A stretch of 64,000 nucleotides of DNA from Megaustenia siamemsis (GCA_032433765.1 JAVIAB010000041.1:73244232-73308231); one strand, 5' to 3'. Counted from the first letter of the stretch, positions 32,090 to 43,451 are shown. The notes: generated from the letters alone by a model not told the origin. Made by a program: numbers and translations.

Positions 32090-33159
32090 GGGTACAAATA
32101 ATAATACATAAATATTATTATATGGGGAACTTCCGAGGCGATAATAGGGAATAATAGAACAAAGAAGTATGTGTTAGCACTCGGAAAAATTGACAGACAA
32201 ACAACAATAGAAAAAAACGAAGAACAATATATGGTCCGAAGTGGGATCGAACCCGTACTCAGTGGCACCGCGCCTTGCCACGAGAAGCCGAACGCTTGGT
32301 ACACTGCCACGCAGCCAACTAAAAAATTGGCTATTGCAGTAGTGTCTTCCACGAAAGGCGATCTCAATGACTATAGCATAGGGTAACGATCACAGACCGG
32401 AAATAAATTGTATATTTGTACTTTCCTATTAATGCAAGTATCTCCCAGTAGGGCTGAATACTTGTGTTGTAGACAAACATTTATTGGACGAAACAGCACG
32501 AATAGTAGTTCCCAGTGGTTATATACTGGGTACAAATAATAATACATAAATATTATTATATGGGGAACTTCCGAGGCGATAATAGGGAATAATAGAACAA
32601 AGAAGTATGTGTTAGCACTCGGAAAAAGTGACAGACAAACAACAATAGAAAAAAACGAAGAACAATATATGGTCCGAAGTGGGATCGAACCCGTACTCAG
32701 TGGCACCGCGCCTTGCCACGAGAAGCCGAACGCTTGGTACACTGCCACGCAGCCAACTAAAAAATTGGCTATTGCAGTAGTGTCTTCCACGAAAGGCGAT
32801 CTCAATGACTATAGCATAGGGTAACGATCACAGACCGGAAATAAATTGTATATTTGTACTTTCCTATTAATGCAAGTATCTCCCAGTAGGGCTGAATACT
32901 TGTGTTGTAGACAAACATTTATTGGACGAAACAGCACGAATAGTAGTTCCCAGTGGTTATATACTGGGTACAAATAATAATACATAAATATTATTATATG
33001 GAGAACTTCCGAGGCGATAATAGGGAATAATAGAACAAAGAAGTATGTGTTAGCACTCGGAAAAATTGACAGACAAACAACAATAGAAAAAAACGAAGAA
33101 AAATATATGGTCCGAAGTGGGATCGAACCCGTACTCAGTGGCACCGCGCCTTGCCACGA
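32090..33159 (-). mobile_element. Head-to-tail multimeric tRNA-SINE (438-bp unit, ~2.4 copies)
   Basis: GGTACAAATAATAATACATA recurs at 32091, 32529 and 32967, giving a 438-bp period with almost no divergence. On the minus strand each unit holds a tRNA-like head: GGCTGCGTGGCAGTGTACC (A-box area) and GGGTTCGATCCCA (B box). The whole multimer is flanked by a 12-bp duplication TGTTATTTGTCT (32078-32089 and 33160-33171). The outermost unit is truncated inside the tRNA head. Confidence 0.8.
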
Positions 33160-33343
33160 TGTTATTTGTCTCAATGTTAGTATATTTTTCATGGCATTAA
33201 AATTACTTTTTGCCATTCATATTCTTTTGTTTGTTTCAGTTTTACATTTTCCATCACTAGTTATATATAGTATGTCTAATGTCATTGTAGCTCTGAACTG
33301 TCTCCGGGTCTATTCCTTCAACTTTGATATCCACTTGTAGGTT

Positions 33344-35287
33344 TTGATGGAAAAACGAGCTTGGATCTCAGACACCACATGGAAATACATCAAAGAAAGA
33401 AGAGAAGCGAAGAGAGCCATGACTAATGTAAAGACAGATCTTGGAAAGGTTCTGGCAAAAGCAACATACAAAGAATTAGACAACAAAGTGAAAAGTTCGG
33501 CAAGAAGAGATACAAGAGCTTATATAGACAACTTGGCAGAGAAAGCAGAGACAGCTGCAATTACAGGAGACAGCAGAACTCTTTATACTGTACAAAAGAT
33601 GCTGACAAACACCTATACATCCAGTGGAACACCAATTCTAGACAAATCTGGATTAATGCTAACAACAAGCGCAGACATAAAAGCCCGTTGGGCGGAACAC
33701 TTCAAAGAAATTCTTAACCGTCCACTACCTCACAGTTTAATAGATTTTGAAGCTGAAACACCAGCAGCAGAATTAGATGTAAATTTAGATGACTTCACCT
33801 TGAGTGAAATAGAAACCACCTTAAAGCTAATGACCAATAACAAGGCTGCTGGAGAGGATAAGTTAACAGCTGAGATCCTCAAGGCAATTGATAGCCATAA
33901 TTTAATACATCTCCAAAAAATGTTCAACATCATTTGGAAAACAGAGAAGACGCCTCATAAATGGAAAATAGGAATCATTGTTAAGATCCCAAAAAAGGGC
34001 AATCTTAGAGATTGTAACAATTGGAGAGGCGTGACACTTTTGTCAGTTGCCTCAAAATTATTCTGTAAAATCATCCTAAATAGAATAAAGGATTCAATAG
34101 ATACAGTAATGCGTGAAGAACAGGCTGGGTTTAGAAAAGGGAGAAGCTGTCTTGACCACATTTTCACTCTACGACTTATATTGGAGGAACACATTGAAAA
34201 GCAAAAACCTTTTGTACTTAACTTCATCGACTTCAAAAAAGCATTTGATAGTATTCATAGAGATTCTTTGTGGAAAATTCTGAAGCAATATGGCTTACCA
34301 TCAAAAATCATAAATATTATCAAAGACATGTATGATGGTTACACATGTGCAGTTCGAACAGAGGAAGGACTGAGCGAATGTTTCCCAATAGAAACTGGGG
34401 TTAAACAAGGATGTATTTTATCGCCCTTGTTATTTGGAATTGTTATGGACTTCATAATGAAGAAATGCTGCACTGGTAATAAAGGCATCGAATGGATACA
34501 AGGAGACCATTTGGAGGACCTGGACTTTGCTGATGACATAGTTCTCATCAGCAATCAGATAAAAACGATGCAGGAAAACACAAATGAACTATCATCAATA
34601 GCCAGCAAAATTGGGCTTGAGGTCAATCATGAAAAGACTAAAGTCATGAAAAGTTTAATTCCAACAAGTGACAAAATATACATGGAAAACAAACCAGTAG
34701 AAGAGATCGATCACTTCATCTATCTTGGAAGTCACATTGATCGAGAAGGGGATACGAGCAAAGAAATTAGAATCAGACTGGCTAAAGCAGCAATGTCTTT
34801 CAGAAGCCTTGAAAAGTTGTGGAAATCAAAACTCATTAGCACAAACACAAAACTTAGGCTATTCAAATCAAATGTACTATCAACCCTTACGTATGCGTGT
34901 GAAAGCTGGAAAACAACAAGAGATATAGAAACAAAGTTGAACGCATTCGAAAATAAATGTCTAAGGAAAATACTTGATATAGCATGGAACGAATTCAAAA
35001 CAAACGAGGAAATTAGAGAAATCGCCAAACAACCTCTTATATCTTCAGTAATAAAGAAAAGACGATGGTCATACGTTGGACATGTGATGAGAAGAGATAA
35101 TAATCGAATAGCAAAGCAAGCCCTCATATGGGAAACAACAGGTAAAAGAAAAAGAGGAAGACCCAGGGAGACACTGAGAAGAACATTGATGAGAGAGGCA
35201 AGAGCAGCAGGAATCGGCTCCCTCAATGAGATAGAACTGCTTGCACAGAATAGAGACAGATGGCGAGATTTGATAAAATATCTTTAA
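33344..35287 (+). CDS. Intact LINE family B reverse transcriptase ORF (5'-truncated element)
   Basis: 647 uninterrupted codons. Reverse transcriptase motifs are all present: NWRGVTLLSVASKLFCKI (about residue 226), EEQAGFRKGRSCLDHIF (about 257), motif A FIDFKKAFDSIH (about 294), motif B GVKQGCILSPLLFG (about 351) and motif C LDFADDIVLIS (Asp pair near 396), then the thumb and the C-terminal RRWSYVGHVMRRDNN and GKRKRGRPRETLRR. The AP endonuclease that normally precedes RT is missing: the first codons (MMEKRAWISD) correspond to the linker, so the element is 5'-truncated and the ATG is probably not a native start. An RNA-copying activity is plausible for the domain family; autonomous mobility is not. 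Confidence 0.85.
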   Translation: MMEKRAWISDTTWKYIKERREAKRAMTNVKTDLGKVLAKATYKELDNKVKSSARRDTRAYIDNLAEKAETAAITGDSRTLYTVQKMLTNTYTSSGTPILDKSGLMLTTSADIKARWAEHFKEILNRPLPHSLIDFEAETPAAELDVNLDDFTLSEIETTLKLMTNNKAAGEDKLTAEILKAIDSHNLIHLQKMFNIIWKTEKTPHKWKIGIIVKIPKKGNLRDCNNWRGVTLLSVASKLFCKIILNRIKDSIDTVMREEQAGFRKGRSCLDHIFTLRLILEEHIEKQKPFVLNFIDFKKAFDSIHRDSLWKILKQYGLPSKIINIIKDMYDGYTCAVRTEEGLSECFPIETGVKQGCILSPLLFGIVMDFIMKKCCTGNKGIEWIQGDHLEDLDFADDIVLISNQIKTMQENTNELSSIASKIGLEVNHEKTKVMKSLIPTSDKIYMENKPVEEIDHFIYLGSHIDREGDTSKEIRIRLAKAAMSFRSLEKLWKSKLISTNTKLRLFKSNVLSTLTYACESWKTTRDIETKLNAFENKCLRKILDIAWNEFKTNEEIREIAKQPLISSVIKKRRWSYVGHVMRRDNNRIAKQALIWETTGKRKRGRPRETLRRTLMREARAAGIGSLNEIELLAQNRDRWRDLIKYL

Positions 35288-35386
35288 AAGAAAACTGCTA
35301 GAACAAAAATTCATATAGGAGAAGGTGTATCTTGGTCTACGCCCTATGGGCCGGTTACGGCTCGAAAGGTCAATAGATAGATAGAT
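35288..35386 (+). other. 3' region of the intact LINE
   Basis: About 95 bp after the stop, containing CTACGCCCTATGGGCCGGTT and ending in ATAGATAGATAG rather than poly(A). Short 3' UTR plus a simple-repeat tail fits RTE-like elements. Confidence 0.7.
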
Positions 35387-36395
35387 TGAACAAGCTTGGT
35401 GATAGAATGCAGCTCTGTAGTAGTATAGGATAACAGTGTGATACAAGGACATGTAGAGATTACTTCAAAGATTTGCTCAGTGTATAGATTGAACAAGCTT
35501 GGTGATAGGTTGCAGCTCTGTAGTAGTATAGGATAACAGTGTGATACAAGGACATGTAGAGATTACTTCAAAGATTTGCTCAGTGTATAGATTGAACAAG
35601 CTTGGTGATAGAATGCAGCTCTGTAGTAGTATAGGATAACAGTGTGATACAAGGACATGTAGAGATTACTTCAAAGATTTGCTCAGTGTATAGATTGAAC
35701 AAGCTTGGTGATAGAATGCAGCTCTGTAGTAGTATAGGATAACAGTGTGATACAAGGACATGTAGAGATTACTTCAAAGATTTACTCAGTGTATAGATTG
35801 AACAAGCTTGGTGATAGGTTGCAGCTCTGTAGTAGTATAGGATAACAGTGTGATACAAGGACATGTAGAGATTACTTCAAAGATTTGCTCAGTGTATAGA
35901 TTGAACAAGCTTGGTGATAGAATGCAGCTCTGTAGTAGTATAGGATAACAGTGTGATACAAGGACATGTAGAGATTACTTCAAAGATTTGCTCAGTGTAT
36001 AGATTGAACAAGCTTGGTGATAGAATGCAGCTCTGTAGTAGTATAGGATAACAGTGTGATACAAGGACATGTAGAGATTACTTCAAAGATTTGCTCAGTG
36101 TATAGATTGAACAAGCTTGGTGATAGAATGCAGCTCTGTAGTAGTATAGGATAACAGTGTGATACAAGGACATGTAGAGATTACTTCAAAGATTTGCTCA
36201 GTGTATAGATTGAACAAGCTTGGTGATAGAATGCAGCTCTGTAGTAGTATAGGATAACAGTGTGATACAAGGACATGTAGAGATTACTTCAAAGATTTGC
36301 TCAGTGTATAGATTGAACAAGCTTGGTGATAGAATGCAGCTCTGTAGTAGTATAGGATAACAGTGTGATACAAGGACATGTAGAGATTACTTCAG
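35384..36395. repeat. 103-bp tandem array
   Basis: About ten highly uniform units beginning TAGATTGAACAAGCTTGGTG. Variation is limited to GATAGAATGC versus GATAGGTTGC and TTGCTC versus TTACTC. It starts exactly at the LINE tail. From 36396 to 36892 I see nothing recognisable. Confidence 0.9.
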
Positions 36396-36904
36396 GAAAC
36401 GTGTGCTCTCACATGGAGGAGGAAAACATGTTTTGAAAACAGGAGAGAAAAAACAACCCAAAATCCTGTGGGAAATATTGTCTATAAATAGAAGCTCTAA
36501 CAGAGGTAATCAAAATGCTCAGCAATCACAAAAAATTATTATAGAACAGTCTTAGTTCTATTGAAAACAAAGATCAATATCAGCCATTATAGATCATAAA
36601 CTTTGTCATATAAATAAAGCCATATTCTAGCTATGACATCTTTGTGTTATTATGAATTTACACGAAAAGAAGTTACAGAATATTACAGTATAAAAAAAGA
36701 CTTTTAATAAAAGAATGTGGATGACACTGCATGTGAAAAATATTTTTAAAATCTTCATTTACATACATATTGGGACCACATTTTAGAGACTGAAGTGAAT
36801 CATGTTTGACCATCAACTACTAATTAATTAACATGCTTACCTTTCTCTAACCACCTTTGGAACCGCTTTAAGTGCAATCAATCCAGTTTTGTAAATCATT
36901 ATAT

Positions 36905-37163
36905 GAAAAAAAAGTAAAGTACCCTGGTCACGCTAAGTTTCGTATAGGGAATATGGTGTTAGTGACCATAAATTTTACAGACCTTCGGCGCATGATTTTT
37001 GGGGTAATGTGGTCGGTATTACGCCCGTGCCGCTTCACTTTCCCAGAAAAAAAATCCGGTACCCATTAAAGGCTGGGTGTACTCGGAACCGTCGGTTGGG
37101 ATCGAACTCTACCCCGTGTCCTTTGTAGACCAGTTCACTAACAACTGAGCTATCGCGGCTCCC
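36905..37163 (-). mobile_element. SINE family 1, copy c, with target duplication
   Basis: Minus-strand copy with the best-preserved head (GGGAGCCGCGATAGCTCAGT on the minus strand) and B box GAGTTCGATCCC. Flanked by the 12-bp repeat AAATCATTATAT (36893-36904 and 37164-37175). Length 259 bp. It lies 60 bp upstream of exon D. Confidence 0.95.
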
Positions 37164-37222
37164 AAATCATTATATAGTTGACCTAATTTATTGAGAATGT
37201 ATTTTTTTCATGCATTTTTCAG

Positions 37223-37390
37223 GTTTTAATAAAACTTCTAACCAAATTACATTACTTTGTGACACAAGCAGTCATTTTGTAAATCAGTACGTCAGCAAAA
37301 ACTTCAGCACAGTTCTTGTCTTCCATTCTGATGGGGAAAACAACTACAAAGGGTTCAATGTAACTTACCAGTCCTTCCACGCTAAATCAG
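37223..37390 (+). CDS. Exon D of CUB gene: C-terminal half of the second CUB domain
   Basis: Acceptor TGCATTTTTCAG ends at 37222 and donor TCAG|GTATGC follows 37390. Phase 1 at both ends. Reads (G)FNKTSNQITLLCDTSSHF and STVLVFHSDGENNYKGFNV with a closing YQSFHAKS. Supplies the fourth CUB cysteine and the final strands. Same layout as exon A (YDG junction, LLCD, F-rich strand), so the two exons are an old duplication. Sequons NKT, NFS and NVT suggest an extracellular glycosylated face. Confidence 0.9.
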
Positions 37391-37484
37391 GTATGCTTAA
37401 GGTATTTTTGGTTAAGAAAAAATTAATGATCTTTAATGGGTAGATTAAGAGTCTTTAATGGGTAGATTAAGAGTCTTTATTGGG

Positions 37485-37755
37485 TCCTATAAGAAGAAGG
37501 CATTGGAAATATATCTGTCATGTGCTGAAAATAAATGAAGATAGACTTCCCCATCAGACATTCATGTGGAAACCATGTGGTGAAAGAAAACAAGCCAGAC
37601 CAAAAGACTCACTAAGCAGAACCAATTACTAGGGATGATTCAACCATGGGACTAAGAAACAATCAAGACATACAAGAATAAATCGTCAGTCGTGGAGAAC
37701 TATGACCTCTGACCTATGTACCGTCATTGACAAGAAAGGAAAATGAGAAGTGAAT
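37485..37755 (+). pseudogene. LINE RT C-terminal fragment, other family
   Basis: Reads RRWKYICHVLKINEDRLPHQ and FMWKPCGERKQARPKDSL, then after breaks RQSWRTMTSDLCTVIDKKG, the standard end of a LINE reverse transcriptase. Short, with stops; no tail identified because the 117-bp array follows. A 24-bp duplication (ATGGGTAGATTAAGAGTCTT) precedes it at 37436-37470. Confidence 0.7.
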
Positions 37756-39840
37756 GGGTTGTTTAAACATTAAAATGTGATGTCAATTATCAGCCATTAT
37801 AACTTCTCCTTCATTACTTGGCCTTAATGACCAACAAAGTAATAATTACTTCTTAAAACTCTTATGGCATCTTGTTGTTTAAACATTAAAATGTGATGTC
37901 AATTATCAGCCATTATAACTTCATTACTTGGCCTTAACGACCAACAAAGTAATAATTACTTCTTAAAGCTCTTATGGCATCTTGTTGTTTAAACATTAAA
38001 ATGTGATGTCAATTATCAGCCATTATAACTTCTCCTTCATTACTTGGCCTTAATGACCAACAAAGTAATAATTACTTCTTAAAACTCTTATGGCATCTTG
38101 TTGTTTAAACATTAAAATGTGATGTCAATTATCAGCCATTATAACTTCATTACTTGGCCTTAACGACCAACAAAGTAATAATTACTTCTTAAAGCTCTTA
38201 TGGCATCTTGTTGTTTAAACATTAAAATGTGATGTCAATTATCAGCCATTATAACTTCTCCTTCATTACTTGGCCTTAACGGCCAACAAAGTAATAATTA
38301 CTTCTTAAAACTCTTATGGCATCTTGTTGTTTAAACATTAAAATGTGATGTCAATTATCAGCCATTATAACTTCTCCTTCATTACTTGGCCTTAATGACC
38401 AACAAAGTAATAATTACTTCTTAAAGCTCTTATGGCATCTTGTTGTTTAAACATTAAAATGTGATGTCAATTATCAGCCATTATAACTTCTCCTTCATTA
38501 CTTGGCCTTAATGACCAACAAAGTAATAATTACTTCTTAAAGCTCTAATGGCATCTTGTTGTTTAAACATTAAAATGTGATGTCAATTATCAGCCATTAT
38601 AACTTCTCCTTCATTACTTGGCCTTAATGACCAACAAAGTAATAATTACTTCTTAAAGCTCTTATGGCATCTTGTTGTTTAAACATTAAAATGTGATGTC
38701 AATTATCAGCCATTATAACTTCTCCTTCATTACTTGGCCTTAATGACCAACAAAGTAATAATTACTTCTTAAAGCTCTTATGGCATCTTGTTGTTTAAAC
38801 ATTAAAATGTGATGTCAATTATCAGCCATTATAACTTCTCCTTCATTACTTGGCCTTAATGACCAACAAAGTAATAATTACTTCTTAAAGCTCTTATGGC
38901 ATCTTGTTGTTTAAACATTAAAATGTGATGTCAATTATCAGCCATTATAACTTCTCCTTCATTACTTGGCCTTAACGACTAACAAAGTAATAATTACTTC
39001 TTAAAGCTCTTATGGCATCTTGTTGTTTAAACATTAAAATGTGATGTCAATTATCAGCCATTATAACTTCTCCTTCATTACTTGGCCTTAACGACCAACA
39101 AAGTAATAATTACTTCTTAAAACTCTTATGGCATCTTGTTGTTTAAACATTAAAATGTGATGTCAATTATCAGCCATTATAACTTCTCCTTCATTACTTG
39201 GCCTTAATGACCAACAAAGTAATAATTACTTCTTAAAGCTCTTATGGCATCTTGTTGTTTAAACATTAAAATGTGATGTCAATTATCAGCCATTATAACT
39301 TCTCCTTCATTACTTGGCCTTAATGACCAACAAAGTAATAATTACTTCTTAAAGCTCTTATGGCATCTTGTTGTTTAAACATTAAAATGTGATGTCAATT
39401 ATCAGCCATTATAACTTCTCCTTCATTACTTGGCCTTAATGACCAACAAAGTAATAATTACTTCTTAAAGCTCTTATGGCATCTTGTTGTTTAAACATTA
39501 AAATGTGATGTCAATTATCAGCCATTATAACTTCTCCTTCATTACTTGGCCTTAATGACTAACAAAGTAATAATTACTTCTTAAAGCTCTTATGGCATCT
39601 TGTTGTTTAAACATTAAAATGTGATGTCAATTATCAGCCATTATAACTTCTCCTTCATTACTTGGCCTTAATGACCAACAAAGTAATAATTACTTCTTAA
39701 AGCTCTTATGGCATCTTGTTGTTTAAACATTAAAATGTGATGTCAATTATCAGCCATTATAACTTCTCCTTCATTACTTGGCCTTAATGACTAACAAAGT
39801 AATAATTACTTCTTAAAGCTCTTATGGCATCTTGTAGTTT
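37755..39840. repeat. ~117-bp tandem array
   Basis: About 18 units starting GTTGTTTAAACATTAAAATG. The first part alternates 116/117-bp units with 110-bp units lacking CTTCTCC; later units are uniform. AT-rich, with no frame of note. Confidence 0.9.
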
Positions 39841-39965
39841 AACAGCAAAGTTACTTCACTTCAGACTGCTCATGTCCATCATTTAGGATGCCCTACATTT
39901 GGTCCACATTATAAATCTCCACTGTCCTCCAACAGGCTGTTTTCCTCTCCTCTCTTTTCCTCTCC

Positions 39966-39993
39966 CCTCATCTTTCTTTCTTTCTTTCTTTCT

Positions 39994-40037
<44 letters not shown>

Positions 40038-40040
40038 TCA
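39966..40040. repeat. CTTT microsatellite
   Basis: Pure TTTC repeats with one interruption (TTCTTCTTTC near 39992). Simple sequence. Confidence 0.95.
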
Positions 40041-40494
40041 GATTTCAGATTTCAGGTATGTGGTTGTTTCTATGACAATTTTTTTTTCACAACTTTTATA
40101 TGGATCTAAATGCTGGAGATCAAGAAAATAGAAACATAAAGACTTACATCCAACAATCATCTAGTGGAAAATTATTGATATATTTAAGCCAAACAAAATA
40201 ATTAATCAAGAATTGCTTGAGAGGTGCAACTGTGAAAAAATGTACACAATAATAACAGGCAGATTCTGAAAATACATTCAGCGTTATAGGCAGAAGAGCT
40301 CTATAAACAACCACAATGGCTGCCGTGCAGTGGATTCCAGAAGGGAGGTGAAGGATACGGACCAAGGACAGCCATGGAAAGTGAACAGTATGGTTTACAC
40401 GGTTGTGTAAAGGATGACCACGGAATGTGTACAATAAATGCCCATTGTTGGTGTCCTGCAAAATAACAAAGCATATGAACATCTCAATTTTTTA

Positions 40495-40665
40495 TTATGG
40501 TTATGGTTATGGAAGGCCCCGGTATCACTGCAAGCAAATTAAAATCCATAATTGCTCAACCGCCCCTGCCAGTGGAATCATCCGAATTACTAACTCATCT
40601 CCCAAAGAAAGAAAGGTAACTGTAGTCTCCATCATAGCAGTCATAGCACACAAATATTTTGTTGG
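40495..40665 (-). mobile_element. Retroposon 3' segment shared with 21545-21715
   Basis: About 165 bp matching the 3' part of the gene-bearing retroposon (GGAAGGCCCCGGTATCACTG and TCAACCGCCCCTGCCAGTGG), with a minus-strand tail ATAACCATAACCATAATAA. This copy has no Cys-rich coding part. The remaining intron from 40666 to 41738 shows only a tRNA-like GGTTCAAATAC near 40775; nothing else recognised. Confidence 0.65.
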
Positions 40666-41738
40666 GCCATGGTAAGTGAAAATGTGAGAGAAAACAACGC
40701 ACTTTAGAAAGGGTTTTATAGTGAGAAGGTCAGAAGCATGTTGGTAAAGTGTTGGCTTGGTGATAGTGGTGTATGGGTTCAAATACATCTTGACGCTGCA
40801 GTCAAACCTGCTGAAAAGGAATGGGTACCTGCCTTACTAATTTAGGAACAAGTAATGACAGTGAGAAAAAGAGCACTTGATCGGCACAAAATAGATACAC
40901 TTACTTTTCGTAACATTTCTGGTTGAATCCCCGGTCTATACCCTGTCATATACTTACTTGTCTTAGCTTTAACCCAGCACATTGATGTCCTCTTTGTGGT
41001 GGCAGCAGTCTAAAATGTCTTGTATTTGCAACATCCTTTTATATAGACTTGCATACAGGCTGATGTTGCCATGGCATAATTCGGCAGTAAGGAGTGGATC
41101 AGAAACTGATGATAAGTGATAAAAATAGGTTGGGCTTCATTCCTTTGAACCGTCAGTATTTCAAATGTCCGGTGTAGCTCACATACGATTGATGATGTAA
41201 TTTCTTATCGCTTATTGTCCGCTCCTTGGGACTCCAAAAACTCCTTTTAGACTCTCCTTTTTAAACTCCTTTTAGAAACTGATGAAAAAAAAATCGATGT
41301 TCTGTGTGTCTATTCTTATATTTAAACAAAATGCACGTTTTACGGACATCACCCATGGATATCTTATTTTTTTTTCTGATCCAAGTATAATTTTTTTTTT
41401 CCCAAGTGAAAGGTAATAATGCCTGTCTCCTTCATGCATGATCTTATTTGTCCTTTACCATCTATCTAAACTGAATGAAGGTTTATAGGATACAAATGAT
41501 GCTTTGTTACATAATCTAGTACAGGAGTGAAGTTATTGGTCACAACAAGGAGAATTAGGAGAACTGTAGTGTACTTTCCTTTTGTTTATAACTTCCCTAA
41601 ATTAACAGGTCAGCTACGCTTTTTTATTTAAATGGGCCGCATGATAAGCATAGGACCGTGTATTGTTCTTTGTTTTTTTTCTGCTGTTGATTATTTGTTA
41701 TTTTTTTCGAGTGTTGTAAATATACTTCTTCCTCTGAA

Positions 41739-41930
41739 ATTATTGGCACATGGCTAGTGTTTAACAGGGAGCATTGGCACATGGCGAGTGTCTAACAGGG
41801 AGCATTGGCACATGGCGAGTGTCTAACAGGGAGCATTGGCACATGGCGAGTGTCTAACAGGGAGCATTGGCACATGGTGAGTATCTAACAGAGAGCATTG
41901 GCACATGGCGAGTGTCTAACAGGGAGCAAA
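41739..41930. repeat. 31-bp minisatellite
   Basis: Six units of ATTGGCACATGGCGAGTGTC plus TAACAGGGAGC. Confidence 0.9.
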
Positions 41931-42081
41931 CCACTTTACCACATAGCTAGTGCACTAGCCACATAACTACTGACACATCAGTACTGTCAATTCTTGTAGC
42001 CTGAAACAATAATTTTTGTTTAAAAAATGTCAATTCAAGTTTATCTACAAACATCCATGTTCATTTTTTAACAAATTCCAG

Positions 42082-42256
42082 ACAGTGGACCTGATAACAC
42101 TATTGCTATTATTGCAATTGTTCTTGGTAGTTTTGGCACACTATGTTTCATGATATCCATTGGTAGTTGGGCCTGGAAAAAAATATCGAGGAGGCGACTA
42201 TTAAACTCACAAAACAGAGATTCACATCACAATGAAGAACATGAAAACATCTCCAG
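42082..42256 (+). CDS. Exon E of CUB gene: transmembrane helix and juxtamembrane region
   Basis: Acceptor AAATTCCAG, donor CAG|GTAAGT; enters in phase 1 and leaves in phase 2. Reads DSGPDN, then a hydrophobic stretch of about 23 residues (TIAIIAIVLGSFGTLCFMIS...), then a basic stop-transfer KKISRRRLL. The arrangement (CUB outside, single helix, positive inner flank) gives a type I topology. The following HH-rich, acidic SHHNEEHENIS belongs to the cytoplasmic tail. Confidence 0.9.
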
Positions 42257-42419
42257 GTAAGTGTTCTAAAGCTAATGCATGTCTGTATGTTTATTGCTTC
42301 TGTCACTATCATGATAATTATCTTGTATTGTTACTTCTGTCTGTCTATTGTGCTTTCAAGCCGAAAACAGCACATACGGCAGAATATCTAGACTCTTGTG
42401 TCTGATTAAATTTTTTATC

Positions 42420-43195
42420 AAGTGTCAGACCTTGCACAGGATCCGCATTGTATCTTGCCACATGGCTCTGACCTGGGCAAGTCGCTCAATCTTGGTGAGG
42501 GAGCTGATGTATGTTGTTGTTGCCTCTCGCCTCAATGTTCTTTTTAGTGTTTCTCTGGGTCGGCCTCTTTTTCCTTTTACCCCCTGGTTCCTATTTGAGA
42601 GCTTACTTTGAGATTCTCTTGTTGTCTCTTCTCATCACATGACCAACATGTGACCACCTTCTTCTCTTGTTGTCTCTTCTCATCACATGACCAACATGTG
42701 ACCACCTTCTTCTCTTGTTGTCTCTTCTCATCACATGACCAACATGTGACCACCTTCTTCTCTTGTTGTCTCATCTCATCACATGACCAACAGGTGACCA
42801 CCTTCTTCTCTTGTTGTCTCTTCTCATCACATGACCAACATGTGACCACCTTCTTCTCTTGTTGTCTCTTCTCATCACATGACCAACATGTGACCACCTT
42901 CTTCTCTTGTTGTCTCTTCTCATCACATGACCAACATGTGACCACCTTCTTCTCTTGTTGTCTCTTCTCATCACATGACCAACATGTGACCACCTTCTTC
43001 TCTTGTTGTCTCATCTCATCACATGACCAACAGGTGACCACCTTTTTCTCTTGATTATAGATGAAATTGTTGGATGCTTTGTCATTTCTCTTATTTCTGC
43101 ATTGTTACTTACTTCAGAAATATAATCTGCAAACAACCTTTTTGTCCTGTTACATTGCAGTTCAGTAGGTACTTGAGCTATTAAACTTGACACAT
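42420..43195 (-). pseudogene. LINE family B-like C-terminal fragment with internal 45-bp expansion
   Basis: Minus strand: LFADYISEVSNNAEIREMTK, SSIIKRKRWSPVGHVMR (43011-43193), then ten 45-bp repeats of WSHVGHVMRRDNKRR, then GKRGRPRETLKRT-like sequence and an end near 42430. In the intact copy at 33344-35287 the matching RRWSYVGHVMRRDNN block occurs once. Confidence 0.8.
42610..43050 (-). repeat. 45-bp coding minisatellite inside the LINE fragment
   Basis: Ten units of CTTCTCTTGTTGTCTCTTCT plus CATCACATGACCAACATGTG, exactly 15 codons long, so the LINE frame is kept through the array. Two units share the ATCTC/CAGGTG variant (42771 and 43011). Confidence 0.9.
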
Positions 43196-43451
43196 TTTGG
43201 AGTTATCAGATAGTTGCATATTGAGGCATTTCTTTTCAGACGCAATTAAACATAAATATTGATAAATCTATAGTTCAAGGTATTCATACACATAATTCTC
43301 AGAATTCTTAAGCAAAAGTTAAGATGCTGTTTTAATCAGAAATGATCATTTGTAAAGGAAATAAGATGACCCATCACACCACGCGGGGGGCATATAGGAT
43401 ATATCATGTTAGTGCCCATATTATTTTTTATATAGACCATTAGCACATGAC

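Larger units (their letters stand above)
31426..33340 (-). pseudogene. LINE family B 3' half, antisense, interrupted twice
   Basis: Minus strand pieces at 31426-31682 (3' end with CATCATCATCAATGAGTGCC), 31906-32089 and 33160-33340 form one copy. It is split by a family A fragment (31683-31905) and by the multimeric SINE (32090-33159). Contains MWIYRRIGRIGWKEKKTNHEVLK. Its 5' edge at 33340 lies head-to-head with the intact LINE ORF starting at 33344. Confidence 0.7.

Noticed and set aside
32171..33216. Repeated 71-aa to 144-aa proteins in the 438-bp repeat
   Set aside because: They read through a tRNA-like SINE head on both strands and recur only because the unit is repeated.
42577..43054. 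Cys-rich or zinc-finger-like repeat protein (VVTCWSCDEKRQQEK) on the minus strand
   Set aside because: It is the wrong frame of a 45-bp repeat whose other minus frame matches the LINE reverse transcriptase.
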